Source: an uncultured Clostridia bacterium (GTDB lineage: Bacteria > Bacillota > Clostridia > Lachnospirales > Bianqueaceae). From it: a stretch of DNA of 26,535 bases. Where the stretch lies: contig CALBGL010000047.1 of the NCBI GenBank assembly GCA_937892735.1, positions 1-26,535 on the forward strand, given 5' to 3'. This document shows, piece after piece, positions 1 to 7,136 of the stretch (the first letter of the stretch is position 1; each line of letters starts with the position of its first letter). The notes beneath the pieces were generated by a model. That model had not been told where the DNA came from. It ran no database searches and saw nothing but the letters and a program-made list of their open reading frames with translations. Both the position numbers and the translations under genes were made by a program.

Positions 1-216
1 GAGGCAAGTCTGCGCTATGTCACTATGCCGGATGCATCTTGGATCGAACGGATCCGGAGGTTTTTGATGAGAAAATACGGCTATCAGGATGTGACATTTC
101 AGTTTACTATGGATCCCAGCCTGATTGGTGGTTTTATCCTCAGGGTGGGGGATGTGGAATATGATTACAGTCTGCGCAGAAAGCTTCTAAGGCTGCGTCA
201 GTCTGTGGTAAGATAG
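1..216 (+). CDS. atpH: ATP synthase F1 delta subunit, C-terminal fragment
   Basis: The window opens inside this gene, and frame 1 is open from base 1 to the TAG at 214-216. The last 71 residues are visible. They carry the typical C-terminal end of the delta subunit (OSCP family): a beta hairpin around DPSLIGGFILRVGD, followed by a 'D-x-S-L-R-x-K-L' helix (DYSLRRKLLRL). In the enzyme, delta joins the F1 head to the peripheral stalk b subunits at the inner face of the membrane. Position supports the call, because delta normally lies just before alpha. The atpA ribosome binding site overlaps this stop codon, so the two genes are probably translationally coupled. The 5' end, and the a, b and c subunits expected upstream, lie outside the window, so ion specificity (H+ or Na+) cannot be judged. 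Confidence 0.88.
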   Translation, partial: EASLRYVTMPDASWIERIRRFLMRKYGYQDVTFQFTMDPSLIGGFILRVGDVEYDYSLRRKLLRLRQSVVR

Positions 217-227
217 GAGTTTTTGAT

Positions 228-1736
228 ATGAGCACAATTAGTTCTCAAGATATTATCTCCATTATCAAGAGTGAGATTGAGGATTATGATAGCCAGGTCG
301 CCGAGGAACAGGAGGTCGGTACGGTCATCTGGGTTGGTGACGGTATTGCCATCGTCTATGGGATCGATCATGCGATGTATGGAGAAATCGTTATTTTTGA
401 GAATGGCAGTAAGGGTATGGTGCAGGATATTCGTAGGAACGAGATCGGTTGCATTCTCTTCGGGAAGGATACAGAGATCGGCGAGGGAACCAAAGCGCGC
501 AGGACCAAGCGAATGGCAGGGGTTCCGGTGGGATATCAGTTCTTGGGACGCGTGGTGAATGCCTTAGGAGAGCCTATTGATGGCTTGGGCGCGGTACAGG
601 AGGAAGGATATCGGCCGGTAGAAGAACCGGCGCCGGGGATTGTGGATCGGAAGTCCGTGGATAAACCGATGGAGACGGGAATTCTTTCCATTGATGCCAT
701 GTTTCCCATTGGAAGAGGACAACGGGAACTGGTCATTGGCGATCGGCAGACCGGTAAGACCAGTATTGCGATGGAAACCATTCTGAACCAGAAGGGGAAG
801 GATGTGATCTGTATTTATGTGGCCATTGGACAGAAGGCATCGACGGTGACCAAGCTGGTGAATACATTGAAAAAAAATGGCGCCATGGACTATACCATCG
901 TCATGTCTTCAACGGCCAGCGATGCGGCGCCATTGCAGTACATCGCGCCATACGCGGGTACCGCAATGGCGGAGTTCTTTATGCATGAGGGGAAGGACGT
1001 GCTGATCGTTTATGATGATCTTTCAAAGCATGCGGTAGCGTATCGAGCGCTTTCCTTGCTGTTAGAGCGTTCCCCGGGACGAGAAGCCTATCCTGGCGAT
1101 GTTTTCTATTTGCATTCTCGGTTGTTGGAGCGTTCCAGCCGGCTTTCGGATGAGCTGGGCGGCGGTTCCATTACAGCGCTGCCGATCATTGAAACCCAGG
1201 CTGGGGATGTATCTGCCTATATTCCTACGAATGTGATTTCGATCACGGATGGACAGATCTTCCTGGAATCGGATCTTTTCTTTGCGGGAATGCGTCCGGC
1301 CGTTAATGTGGGTCTGTCAGTATCTCGTGTGGGCGGCGCCGCGCAGACGAAAGCTATGAAAAAGGCCAGCGGAAGCATTCGTCTGGATCTGGCACAATAC
1401 CGGGAGATGGAAGTTTTCACACAGTTTAGTTCCGATCTGGATGATAATACCAAAGAGCAGCTGGCCTATGGCAAGCGGTTGATGGAACTCTTGAAGCAGC
1501 CTCTGGGACGGCCGCTTTCCATGCATGAACAGGTCATCACCCTGTGTACAGCAACGCATCGCCTGATGGTTTCTATTGATGCAGAGCGCATCAAAGAGTT
1601 TCAGATGAAGATGCTGGCCTGGTTTGACGCAGAGCATCCAGAGATCGGACAGGAATTGGAAGAGAAGAAGGTGCTTTCCGACGAGCTGATCGAGAAGATC
1701 GTAGAATATGGAAAGCAATTTAAGGAGCAGTTCTAA
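228..1736 (+). CDS. atpA: ATP synthase F1 alpha subunit
   Basis: 502 residues, the usual length for the family. Alpha forms the F1 hexamer with beta and holds the non-catalytic nucleotide sites. An N-terminal beta-barrel domain covers roughly residues 25-95. The P-loop GDRQTGKT is at 171-178. The conserved segment LSVSRVGGAAQ near residue 364 carries the arginine that reaches into the catalytic site of the neighbouring beta subunit. A helical C-terminal domain follows. The start is supported by AGGAG at 215-219, 8 nt upstream. The gap to atpG is only 17 nt. Nothing in the sequence suggests loss of function. Confidence 0.98.
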   Translation: MSTISSQDIISIIKSEIEDYDSQVAEEQEVGTVIWVGDGIAIVYGIDHAMYGEIVIFENGSKGMVQDIRRNEIGCILFGKDTEIGEGTKARRTKRMAGVPVGYQFLGRVVNALGEPIDGLGAVQEEGYRPVEEPAPGIVDRKSVDKPMETGILSIDAMFPIGRGQRELVIGDRQTGKTSIAMETILNQKGKDVICIYVAIGQKASTVTKLVNTLKKNGAMDYTIVMSSTASDAAPLQYIAPYAGTAMAEFFMHEGKDVLIVYDDLSKHAVAYRALSLLLERSPGREAYPGDVFYLHSRLLERSSRLSDELGGGSITALPIIETQAGDVSAYIPTNVISITDGQIFLESDLFFAGMRPAVNVGLSVSRVGGAAQTKAMKKASGSIRLDLAQYREMEVFTQFSSDLDDNTKEQLAYGKRLMELLKQPLGRPLSMHEQVITLCTATHRLMVSIDAERIKEFQMKMLAWFDAEHPEIGQELEEKKVLSDELIEKIVEYGKQFKEQF

Positions 1737-1753
1737 GACAGAAGGAGGAGACG

Positions 1754-2650
1754 ATGGCGAATGCAAGAGAGATCCTGAGCCGCATGAACAGCGTCAGGGA
1801 TACAAGAAAAATTACCAATGCCATGTATCTGATCTCTTCTAACAAATTGCGGAAAAGTAAGCAGATGTTGGAGGATACAGAGCCCTACTTCTATACGATG
1901 CAGGCAGTGATCCAGCGGATCCTCAGACATATTCCGGATATTCAGCATCCGTATTTTGCGGACAGCCGTAAAGTAGAAGAGAAGGATCGATCCCGTGCGC
2001 TGGTCGTCATCACAGGAGATAAAGGATTAGCAGGCGCTTATAATCATAATGTGTTGAAGGCGGCGCAGGATTGGATGGAGCAGGGAACGAATCATCATTT
2101 ATATGTGGTGGGAGAGTTGGGGCGTCAGTATTTTGCGGCGAAGAAAATTCCGGTAGAAGAACAGTTTCATTATACAGTGCAGAATCCGACCATGCATCGG
2201 GCACGGAGGATCTCTTCCGTGTTGATGGAAGACTATGAATCGGGGAAAATCGACGAAGTATGGATTCTTTTTACGCAGATGCTCAATAGCATGACGGAAG
2301 AGGTGCAGCTCAAGCAGCTGCTGCCCTTACGGCGTGAGAGTTTTCAGAATATCGCGATTCCGGTGTCAATGATTCAAGAGGAGATTCAGATGGTGCCGAC
2401 GCCGGAGGCGGTCATGGATCATATCGTGCCGAATTATGTGTCAGGATTCATCTATGGAGCATTGGTGGAGTCCTTTTGCAGTGAGCAGAATGCTCGTGTG
2501 ATGGCCATGAAATCAGCTAGCGACAATGCCAGCGCGCTGTTAGAGGAGTTGTCCGTGCAGTATAATCGGGTGCGTCAGGCGGCCATTACCCAGGAGATTA
2601 CCGAGGTAGTGGGTGGTGCGAAGTCGCAGAAGAAAGAAAAAATAGGATGA
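1754..2650 (+). CDS. atpG: ATP synthase F1 gamma subunit
   Basis: 298 residues. Gamma is the rotor shaft that turns inside the alpha3beta3 head. The two ends, which form the long coiled coil, are the conserved parts, and both are present: the N-terminal helix (RMNSVRDTRKITNAMYLIS) and the C-terminal helix ending in NRVRQAAITQEITEVVGGA. The middle is a less conserved alpha/beta domain. An AAGGAGGA ribosome binding site lies a few bases before the ATG. The stop codon (2648-2650) is followed directly by the atpD ribosome binding site, so the genes are tightly packed and almost certainly co-transcribed. Confidence 0.96.
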   Translation: MANAREILSRMNSVRDTRKITNAMYLISSNKLRKSKQMLEDTEPYFYTMQAVIQRILRHIPDIQHPYFADSRKVEEKDRSRALVVITGDKGLAGAYNHNVLKAAQDWMEQGTNHHLYVVGELGRQYFAAKKIPVEEQFHYTVQNPTMHRARRISSVLMEDYESGKIDEVWILFTQMLNSMTEEVQLKQLLPLRRESFQNIAIPVSMIQEEIQMVPTPEAVMDHIVPNYVSGFIYGALVESFCSEQNARVMAMKSASDNASALLEELSVQYNRVRQAAITQEITEVVGGAKSQKKEKIG

Positions 2651-2661
2651 AGGAGGCAGCT

Positions 2662-4056
2662 ATGAATAAGGGAAAGATCGTACAGGTCATGGGGCCTGTG
2701 GTGGATGTGCAGTTTTCGCAGCAGCCTCTTCCCCATATTAAGGATGCGCTGACTGTGGAAAATGGCAGCAAACGCCTCGTGATGGAAGTCGCGCAGCATA
2801 TTGGCGGCGGCGTAGTACGCTGTATTATGCTTTCAGCCAGTGAGGGACTATGCAGAGATATGGAAGTGACGCCGACCGGAGCGGGTATCTCGGTGCCGGT
2901 GGGCGAGAAAACGTTGGGCCGTTTGTTCAATGTGTTGGGCGAAACCATTGATGGTGGGGAAGAACCGGAAACAAAAGAAAAGTGGATTATTCACCGAGAT
3001 CCGCCGGCCTTTGAGGATCAGAGTCCCGTAGTGGAGATGCTGGAGACGGGGATTAAGGTTATAGATCTGTTAGCGCCTTATGCTAAAGGCGGAAAAATTG
3101 GTCTGTTTGGCGGCGCCGGTGTGGGGAAGACGGTGCTGATTCAGGAGTTGATCACCAATATCGCTACAGAGCACGGCGGGTATTCCATCTTTACAGGTGT
3201 AGGAGAACGTTCCCGTGAGGGAAATGATCTGTGGACGGAGATGAAGGCATCGGGCGTGCTGAATAAGACGGCGCTCGTGTTCGGTCAGATGAATGAACCG
3301 CCAGGAGCGCGTATGCGTGTGGCAGAGACAGGCCTCACGATGGCGGAGTATTTTCGAGATGTAGAGCATCAGAACGTCCTGCTTTTCATCGACAATATTT
3401 TCCGATTCGTCCAGGCGGGATCCGAGGTATCCGCGTTGCTGGGACGTATGCCTTCAGCCGTGGGCTATCAGCCCACGCTGGCAACGGATATTGGAGAGCT
3501 GCAGGAACGAATTGCTTCGACGAAGAATGGGTCGGTCACCTCTGTACAGGCGGTTTATGTGCCTGCGGATGACTTGACGGATCCGGCTCCGGCCACTACG
3601 TTTGCGCATCTGGATGCGACTACGGTGTTGTCCCGTAAGATTGTAGAGCAGGGAATCTATCCTGCGGTGGATCCACTGGAGTCCACATCCAGAATCTTGG
3701 AGGAAGATGTGGTGGGTAAGGAACATTATGAGGTAGCCAGCCGCGTGCAGCAGATCTTGCAGAGTTACAAAGATTTGCAGGATATTATCGCGATTCTAGG
3801 CATGGAAGAATTGTCGGAGGAGGACAAGCTTACGGTCAATCGTGCCCGTAAGATTCAAAGATTTTTGTCCCAGCCTTTCCATGTGGCAGAGAACTTCACA
3901 GGGGTTCCTGGCAAATATGTGCCGGTGAAGGAGACTGTGCGAGGGTTCAAGGCGATTCTGGATGGCGAGATGGATGCGTATCCGGAGGCCGCTTTCTTCA
4001 ATGTTGGAACGATTGATGAGGTTGTAGAAAAGGCAAAGACCATGACGAGGGCCTAA
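2662..4056 (+). CDS. atpD: ATP synthase F1 beta subunit (catalytic)
   Basis: 464 residues, the usual length. Beta carries the catalytic sites. Visible motifs, in order, are the P-loop GGAGVGKT (150-157), GERSREGNDLW with the catalytic glutamate at about residue 182, MNEPPGARMRVAETGLTMAE, and the segment QAGSEVSALLGRMPSAVGYQ. An in-frame ATG also exists at 2647, but it overlaps the atpG stop. The ATG at 2662 is preferred because AAGGAGG (2650-2656) sits 5 nt upstream of it and the protein then begins MNKGKIVQVMGPVVDV, the normal N terminus. The gap to atpC is 17 nt. Confidence 0.98.
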   Translation: MNKGKIVQVMGPVVDVQFSQQPLPHIKDALTVENGSKRLVMEVAQHIGGGVVRCIMLSASEGLCRDMEVTPTGAGISVPVGEKTLGRLFNVLGETIDGGEEPETKEKWIIHRDPPAFEDQSPVVEMLETGIKVIDLLAPYAKGGKIGLFGGAGVGKTVLIQELITNIATEHGGYSIFTGVGERSREGNDLWTEMKASGVLNKTALVFGQMNEPPGARMRVAETGLTMAEYFRDVEHQNVLLFIDNIFRFVQAGSEVSALLGRMPSAVGYQPTLATDIGELQERIASTKNGSVTSVQAVYVPADDLTDPAPATTFAHLDATTVLSRKIVEQGIYPAVDPLESTSRILEEDVVGKEHYEVASRVQQILQSYKDLQDIIAILGMEELSEEDKLTVNRARKIQRFLSQPFHVAENFTGVPGKYVPVKETVRGFKAILDGEMDAYPEAAFFNVGTIDEVVEKAKTMTRA

Positions 4057-4073
4057 GAGAAAGGAGCAGTAGA

Positions 4074-4490
4074 ATGTCCAGCTTTAGTTTACGCATTATT
4101 GCCAGTGACCATATTTTTTATGACGGAAGCTGTGAGATTCTGACAGTGCCGGCTCATGACGGCCCGGTTTCGATTCTGGCGCATCATGAAGCCGTGATAA
4201 TGGCCACGCAGGAGGGAGAAGTATGGTTCCGCGCAGCAGGTAACACGGAGTGGCAGGAAGCGATTGTGGGAATCGGAATTGTTCAAGTGGTCAATAATCG
4301 AGCGTTGGTGATTGTGGATTCCGCGGAACGACCGGAGGAGATAGACGTTCGTCGTGCGCAGGAGGCCCTGGAGAGGGCGGAAGAGCAAATGCGTCAGAAG
4401 CAGAGTATTCAGGAGTTCAAGATGTCTCAGGCGTCTATGGCCAGAGCGCTGTCCCGTTTGAAAGGGAGTCGCCATTATCAAGGATTATAA
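4074..4490 (+). CDS. atpC: ATP synthase F1 epsilon subunit
   Basis: 138 residues. Epsilon binds the foot of gamma and commonly inhibits ATP hydrolysis. The N-terminal beta-sandwich is recognisable: a start like FSLRIIASDHIFYDGSCE, then 'VPAHDGPVSILAHHE', the family's 'G-P/E-x-G-I-L-x-x-H' region. A C-terminal pair of helices follows from about residue 88, rich in Glu, Arg and Gln. An AAAGGAG ribosome binding site is 7 nt before the ATG. It is the last gene of the operon, and the terminator hairpin begins at the final base of its stop codon. Confidence 0.95.
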   Translation: MSSFSLRIIASDHIFYDGSCEILTVPAHDGPVSILAHHEAVIMATQEGEVWFRAAGNTEWQEAIVGIGIVQVVNNRALVIVDSAERPEEIDVRRAQEALERAEEQMRQKQSIQEFKMSQASMARALSRLKGSRHYQGL

Positions 4491-4525
4491 AATAAGAGCC
4501 GGGTCAATCCGGCTCTTATTTCGTA
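4490..4525 (+). terminator. Rho-independent terminator of the atp operon
   Basis: A perfect 13-bp inverted repeat, 4490-4502 pairing with 4509-4521, with a 6-nt loop, GC-rich at the top and ending in TTATTTCGT. Read from the other strand the stem is followed by TTATTTTATAA, so it could also stop transcripts from the convergent LysR gene. Confidence 0.9.
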
Positions 4526-4536
4526 TGTTTCTGAAT

Positions 4537-4628
4537 GGGATTTTCTCGTTACTCTGCATGCGATGTAACAATTTCGATGAGAGAGTAATGAGAAAATCCC
4601 CCGATTTCTCATTACTCTGCATGCGATG
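4537..4628. repeat. Compound repeat with three related arms (A, inverted A, A)
   Basis: Arm 1 (4544-4565) and arm 3 (4607-4628) are 22-nt direct copies with one difference, 63 nt apart, both containing TTACTCTGCATGCGATG. Between them, 4582-4600 is an inverted copy. It can pair with arm 1 (4537-4555, 19 bp including one G-T wobble), or with arm 3 (4582-4598 with 4603-4618, 16 bp, one bulged A and a CCCC tetraloop). The two hairpins are mutually exclusive. The element lies in the gap between two convergent genes, and neither strand shows a U-run after the hairpin, so it is not a plain terminator. It may belong to a dispersed palindromic repeat family, which one window cannot show. Confidence 0.75.
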
Positions 4629-4657
4629 GAGACAAACTCGGAACATGGAAAAGGTTA

Positions 4658-5527
4658 TTACACCACGTCTACGGAGAACGTCTGCTTCAGAAATCGACAG
4701 AAGTCCATGACCAGCGGTTTTTGGAGACCATCGTGAGAACAGTGCAGAAGAATACGCCGAGAACAGTGTGGTTCTGAGATGGAAAGAAAACGTACGGGCA
4801 AATCCGCTGGGGCATCCCAGGATTTAGAAGGCCAGAAACCAACGCCCAGACCCGAGGCCAGAAGGCGATGAATGGATTCAAAACCGTCGCTTTCCATCAG
4901 AATATGGGGAGTCACACCAGCCTGCGCCAGATAATAATCACAGATCTTACGCATCGGACGGGAACCGGAAAAGCTGATATATCCCGCTTCTTTCGTATCT
5001 TTCAGACAAATCGAAGAAAGTTCTGCGTAGGAGGAATGGATCGGGACCGCAAGAACCAGATCTTCCTCGAAAAGGACGATCGAATCTGTGGTAGGCAGGG
5101 ATTCATCACCACGAATGGCAGTCACACAGATATCTTCTTCGGTAGAAGAATCCCATTGATGAATATGAAAACACACTTCCGGATGCAGCGCGCGATAGGC
5201 AATGACTTGTCGTGTCATGAGAGCGGTAGCTGCCAGAAGTCGCAAGTGAATGGTGTGAGCTGCTCGTTCTGCTCCTTCTCGGAGTTCCTCAGGGATACGG
5301 TCCAGGCTCTCGATAATAGGCAGCAGTCTTTGTTGCAGTAGAAGTCCGGTTTCGTTCAGTTCGATACCTCGGCTGCGGCGGATAAACAGGGGAACACCCA
5401 GTTCCGTTTCCAGACGATGGATAGCTTGGGAGAGGGCAGGCTGTGCGATTTGCAGGTGTTCCGCTGCCTTTGTCATATGCTGATACTTTGCGGCAGCCAA
5501 AAAATATCGTAATTGTAATAATTCCAT
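4658..5527 (-). CDS. LysR-family transcriptional regulator
   Basis: 289 residues, close to the roughly 300 typical of the family. The N-terminal winged helix-turn-helix is clear: LQLRYFLAAAKYQHMTKAAE, then LQIAQPALSQAIHRLETELG and LFIRRSRGIELNETG (residues 5-61). The rest matches a periplasmic-binding-like effector domain, whose ligand cannot be predicted here. The frame stays open upstream to 5602, but those bases include the -10 and -35 of the gene's own promoter. The ATG at 5527 has AGGTG 8 nt upstream and gives the standard MELLQLRYF start. It is transcribed divergently from the gene at 5740, so that gene is a natural first candidate for its target, along with its own promoter. Confidence 0.93.
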   Translation of the reverse strand: MELLQLRYFLAAAKYQHMTKAAEHLQIAQPALSQAIHRLETELGVPLFIRRSRGIELNETGLLLQQRLLPIIESLDRIPEELREGAERAAHTIHLRLLAATALMTRQVIAYRALHPEVCFHIHQWDSSTEEDICVTAIRGDESLPTTDSIVLFEEDLVLAVPIHSSYAELSSICLKDTKEAGYISFSGSRPMRKICDYYLAQAGVTPHILMESDGFESIHRLLASGLGVGFWPSKSWDAPADLPVRFLSISEPHCSRRILLHCSHDGLQKPLVMDFCRFLKQTFSVDVV

Positions 5528-5573
5528 ATACAATTCACCTCGTGTTGGCAAAGGGTCAGAAATCTTGTTCACA

Positions 5574-5602
5574 ATATAACACAGGAAGTTATCATTTGTC
5601 AA
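5574..5602 (-). promoter_or_regulatory. Vegetative promoter for the LysR gene
   Basis: On the minus strand, TTGACA (5602-5597) and TTATAT (5579-5574) are separated by 17 bp. The predicted transcript starts about 40 nt upstream of the LysR ATG. Confidence 0.8.
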
Positions 5603-5659
5603 TCTCGGATCGATTTACAGAAAAACAAGAATAAATTCATTGGAAATTCATGTATCGTT

Positions 5660-5688
5660 TTGACAATGTGTATAAATTGTGTTATGAT
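5660..5688 (+). promoter_or_regulatory. Vegetative promoter for the gene at 5740, with a possible operator
   Basis: TTGACA (5660-5665) and TATGAT (5683-5688) are 17 bp apart. The dyad ACAAT-N8-ATTGT (5663-5680) overlaps the -35 box and fills the spacer. This fits a LysR-type or other repressor site, but the binding protein is inferred only from position. Confidence 0.82.
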
Positions 5689-5739
5689 AAACAACAAAGG
5701 TTCTTCGGACCTTATTATAAAGAAAGAGAGTGACATAGT

Positions 5740-6162
5740 ATGGCAGCCAAACTGCAAATTGAGTTTCAAGTAACCAAGTCCGGTCATCCGCTGGAAATCA
5801 GCGACCATTTGTCAAGTTTGCTCAAGAGTAAGAGCGATCAGATTCCTCCGGCGTATATGTGCAATAAGGAAAAGCTAGTGTTTATTATCTATGAGAAAGT
5901 AGATAAAGTTCTGAAAGAATATATTGAGAGCTTGAATCAAGAAAAGACCGCCAATGTTGCCTATATTTCCATGTACGGAGAAGGAATGGATGAGCTTTCT
6001 TCCATCTCTAAAGGCTTGGGAGTCAACGTGGTAGGCACTTATAATGTAGGCATCAAGAAGGGCCTGTTTGGGAAGGGAAAGCTGACCCAAGAGGAGATCG
6101 AGGGTGCGGTAGAGTTTGCTAAAAAGGAAGCAAATCAGCTGTTCGAGAGTTTGCATCTGTAA
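5740..6162 (+). CDS. Uncharacterised protein with a flavodoxin-like C-terminal half
   Basis: 140 residues, soluble, with no signal peptide or membrane segment. The second half resembles the C-terminal part of flavodoxin-type proteins by pattern: a hydrophobic strand (KLVFIIYEK), a helix, a strand (NVAYISMYGEG), a helix, a strand (VNVVGTYNVGIKKG), then GLFGKGKLTQEEIEGAVEFA and a final helix. The N-terminal phosphate-binding loop that flavodoxins use to hold FMN (T/S-x-T-G-x-T) is absent, so FMN binding is doubtful. The fold is an inference from secondary-structure pattern, not a family match. The gene stands alone, with its own strong promoter and a terminator right after it, and is divergent from a LysR regulator. 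Confidence 0.8.
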   Translation: MAAKLQIEFQVTKSGHPLEISDHLSSLLKSKSDQIPPAYMCNKEKLVFIIYEKVDKVLKEYIESLNQEKTANVAYISMYGEGMDELSSISKGLGVNVVGTYNVGIKKGLFGKGKLTQEEIEGAVEFAKKEANQLFESLHL

Positions 6163-6174
6163 GAATGCGATATG

Positions 6175-6227
6175 AGGTTTCGTGCCATAGAGGAAGTGTT
6201 AGCGGTTCATGGTGCGGAACCTTTTTT
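6175..6227 (+). terminator. Rho-independent terminator after the 5740 gene
   Basis: A 14-bp stem (6175-6188 with 6209-6222, including three G-U pairs) with a 20-nt loop, followed immediately by a run of T (6222-6227). It ends the 5740 transcript. It also covers the alternative upstream start codon of the next gene, which argues against that start. Confidence 0.75.
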
Positions 6228-6243
6228 ATGTGAAGGGGAAAAT

Positions 6244-7071
6244 ATGAAAAAGAAAGGGATGCGAATAGCCCTGGGGATTTTTGCGGGCATCGTGCTTTTT
6301 ATGATACTGCCGCCCTTGGGGACTCTCAGAAGCATGGCTGTCATGTCGGTGTATTCGGCCTATTGTCAACAGGACAGTATTGAGAAACATATGGGGATGC
6401 GGCTTAGGATTCCGGGCGGCATGGAGACTGGGGAACGGGATTGGTATCCGATGACGCTTTTTTATGATGCCAGTGAGGAATTTTCTTCGTATATAGGGAA
6501 GGAGGTGCGCCTTAATATTTATTATAATTTCCCGGCTTTTGATATATGGAAAGGAAGTTCCTGGATATATGACCCGGATTCTCCTTATTATACTAGTTTC
6601 TACGGGGCGTATCTGGTAGAAGGCGGCGCGGGTTTTGGCTTTGATGAGGCGGGAGATATAGATACGGAAGAGGCGGCGCAGGTCATTTGGCTTGATCTGT
6701 TTCGGCTGGTATTGGATGATTTTGGACTTTCGGAGCAGCATGCTGTGTTTGCATGGGAAGAAGAGAACCGGAAAGAAGTTTCCTATTATGCGAATGTGGA
6801 GGGCTGGCAGCAGATAGATGGAAGGCTGGAAGTAAATGGGGCGGGCCATCATCCAAGGGATTTTTGTCTGTCCTATCTTCAGTATGGAAAGCCGGCGGAG
6901 GGGCCAGTAGAGGCGTTTGCTCCGGTACAGATGCATGGAAGAATACTAGGGCGATATTTCGCAGAAGAGGATGTAAGCATGTTTTTCTATATTTTATCGG
7001 GAGATCCTACGGTGCTGGAAGACTGTGACAGACGCATTCTGTCTCACAGTCAGGTGATTTGTGTGAATTAA
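6244..7071 (+). CDS. Unknown membrane-anchored or secreted protein
   Basis: 275 residues from the ATG at 6244, which follows an AAGGGG ribosome binding site. The frame is open from 6172, but that stretch lies within the terminator. Residues 1-6 are basic (MKKKGM) and residues 7-25 are hydrophobic, giving an uncleaved anchor or signal peptide. The remaining 250 residues would lie outside the membrane. They are rich in aromatic and acidic residues, with motifs such as DIWKGSSWIYDPDSPYY and an acidic segment near residue 130. No known family is recognised. No clear promoter was seen between the terminator and the ATG, so how it is transcribed is open. ddl follows in the same direction under its own promoter. 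Confidence 0.75.
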   Translation: MKKKGMRIALGIFAGIVLFMILPPLGTLRSMAVMSVYSAYCQQDSIEKHMGMRLRIPGGMETGERDWYPMTLFYDASEEFSSYIGKEVRLNIYYNFPAFDIWKGSSWIYDPDSPYYTSFYGAYLVEGGAGFGFDEAGDIDTEEAAQVIWLDLFRLVLDDFGLSEQHAVFAWEEENRKEVSYYANVEGWQQIDGRLEVNGAGHHPRDFCLSYLQYGKPAEGPVEAFAPVQMHGRILGRYFAEEDVSMFFYILSGDPTVLEDCDRRILSHSQVICVN

Positions 7072-7074
7072 ACA

Positions 7075-7103
7075 TTGATTTTTGCGCGTGGATAGGGTAT
7101 GAT
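7075..7103 (+). promoter_or_regulatory. Vegetative promoter for ddl and the DUF1934 gene
   Basis: TTGATT (7075-7080) and TATGAT (7098-7103) are separated by 17 bp. The predicted transcript starts about 27 nt before the ddl ATG at 7137. Confidence 0.75.
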
Positions 7104-7136
7104 ACCATTGGTAAACCAAAAGGAAGGGGAACAGGC

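Noticed and set aside
4525..4710. Small plus-strand open frame across the repeat and the end of the LysR gene
   Set aside because: It has no ribosome binding site, starts right behind a terminator, and its repeated peptide (FSLLCMR) simply reflects the DNA repeat.
5528..5602. Longer LysR protein starting at 5602
   Set aside because: The extra 25 codons contain the gene's own -10 and -35 boxes and do not fit the family's N terminus; a better ribosome binding site precedes 5527.
6172..6243. Upstream start for the 275-residue membrane protein
   Set aside because: These codons lie in the terminator of the previous gene; the ATG at 6244 has a ribosome binding site and starts a typical membrane anchor.
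7021..7051. Hairpin near the end of the 6244 gene (GACTGTGA with TCACAGTC plus four more pairs)
   Set aside because: It is within coding sequence and lacks a following T-run, so it was not called a terminator; it may still stabilise the RNA.
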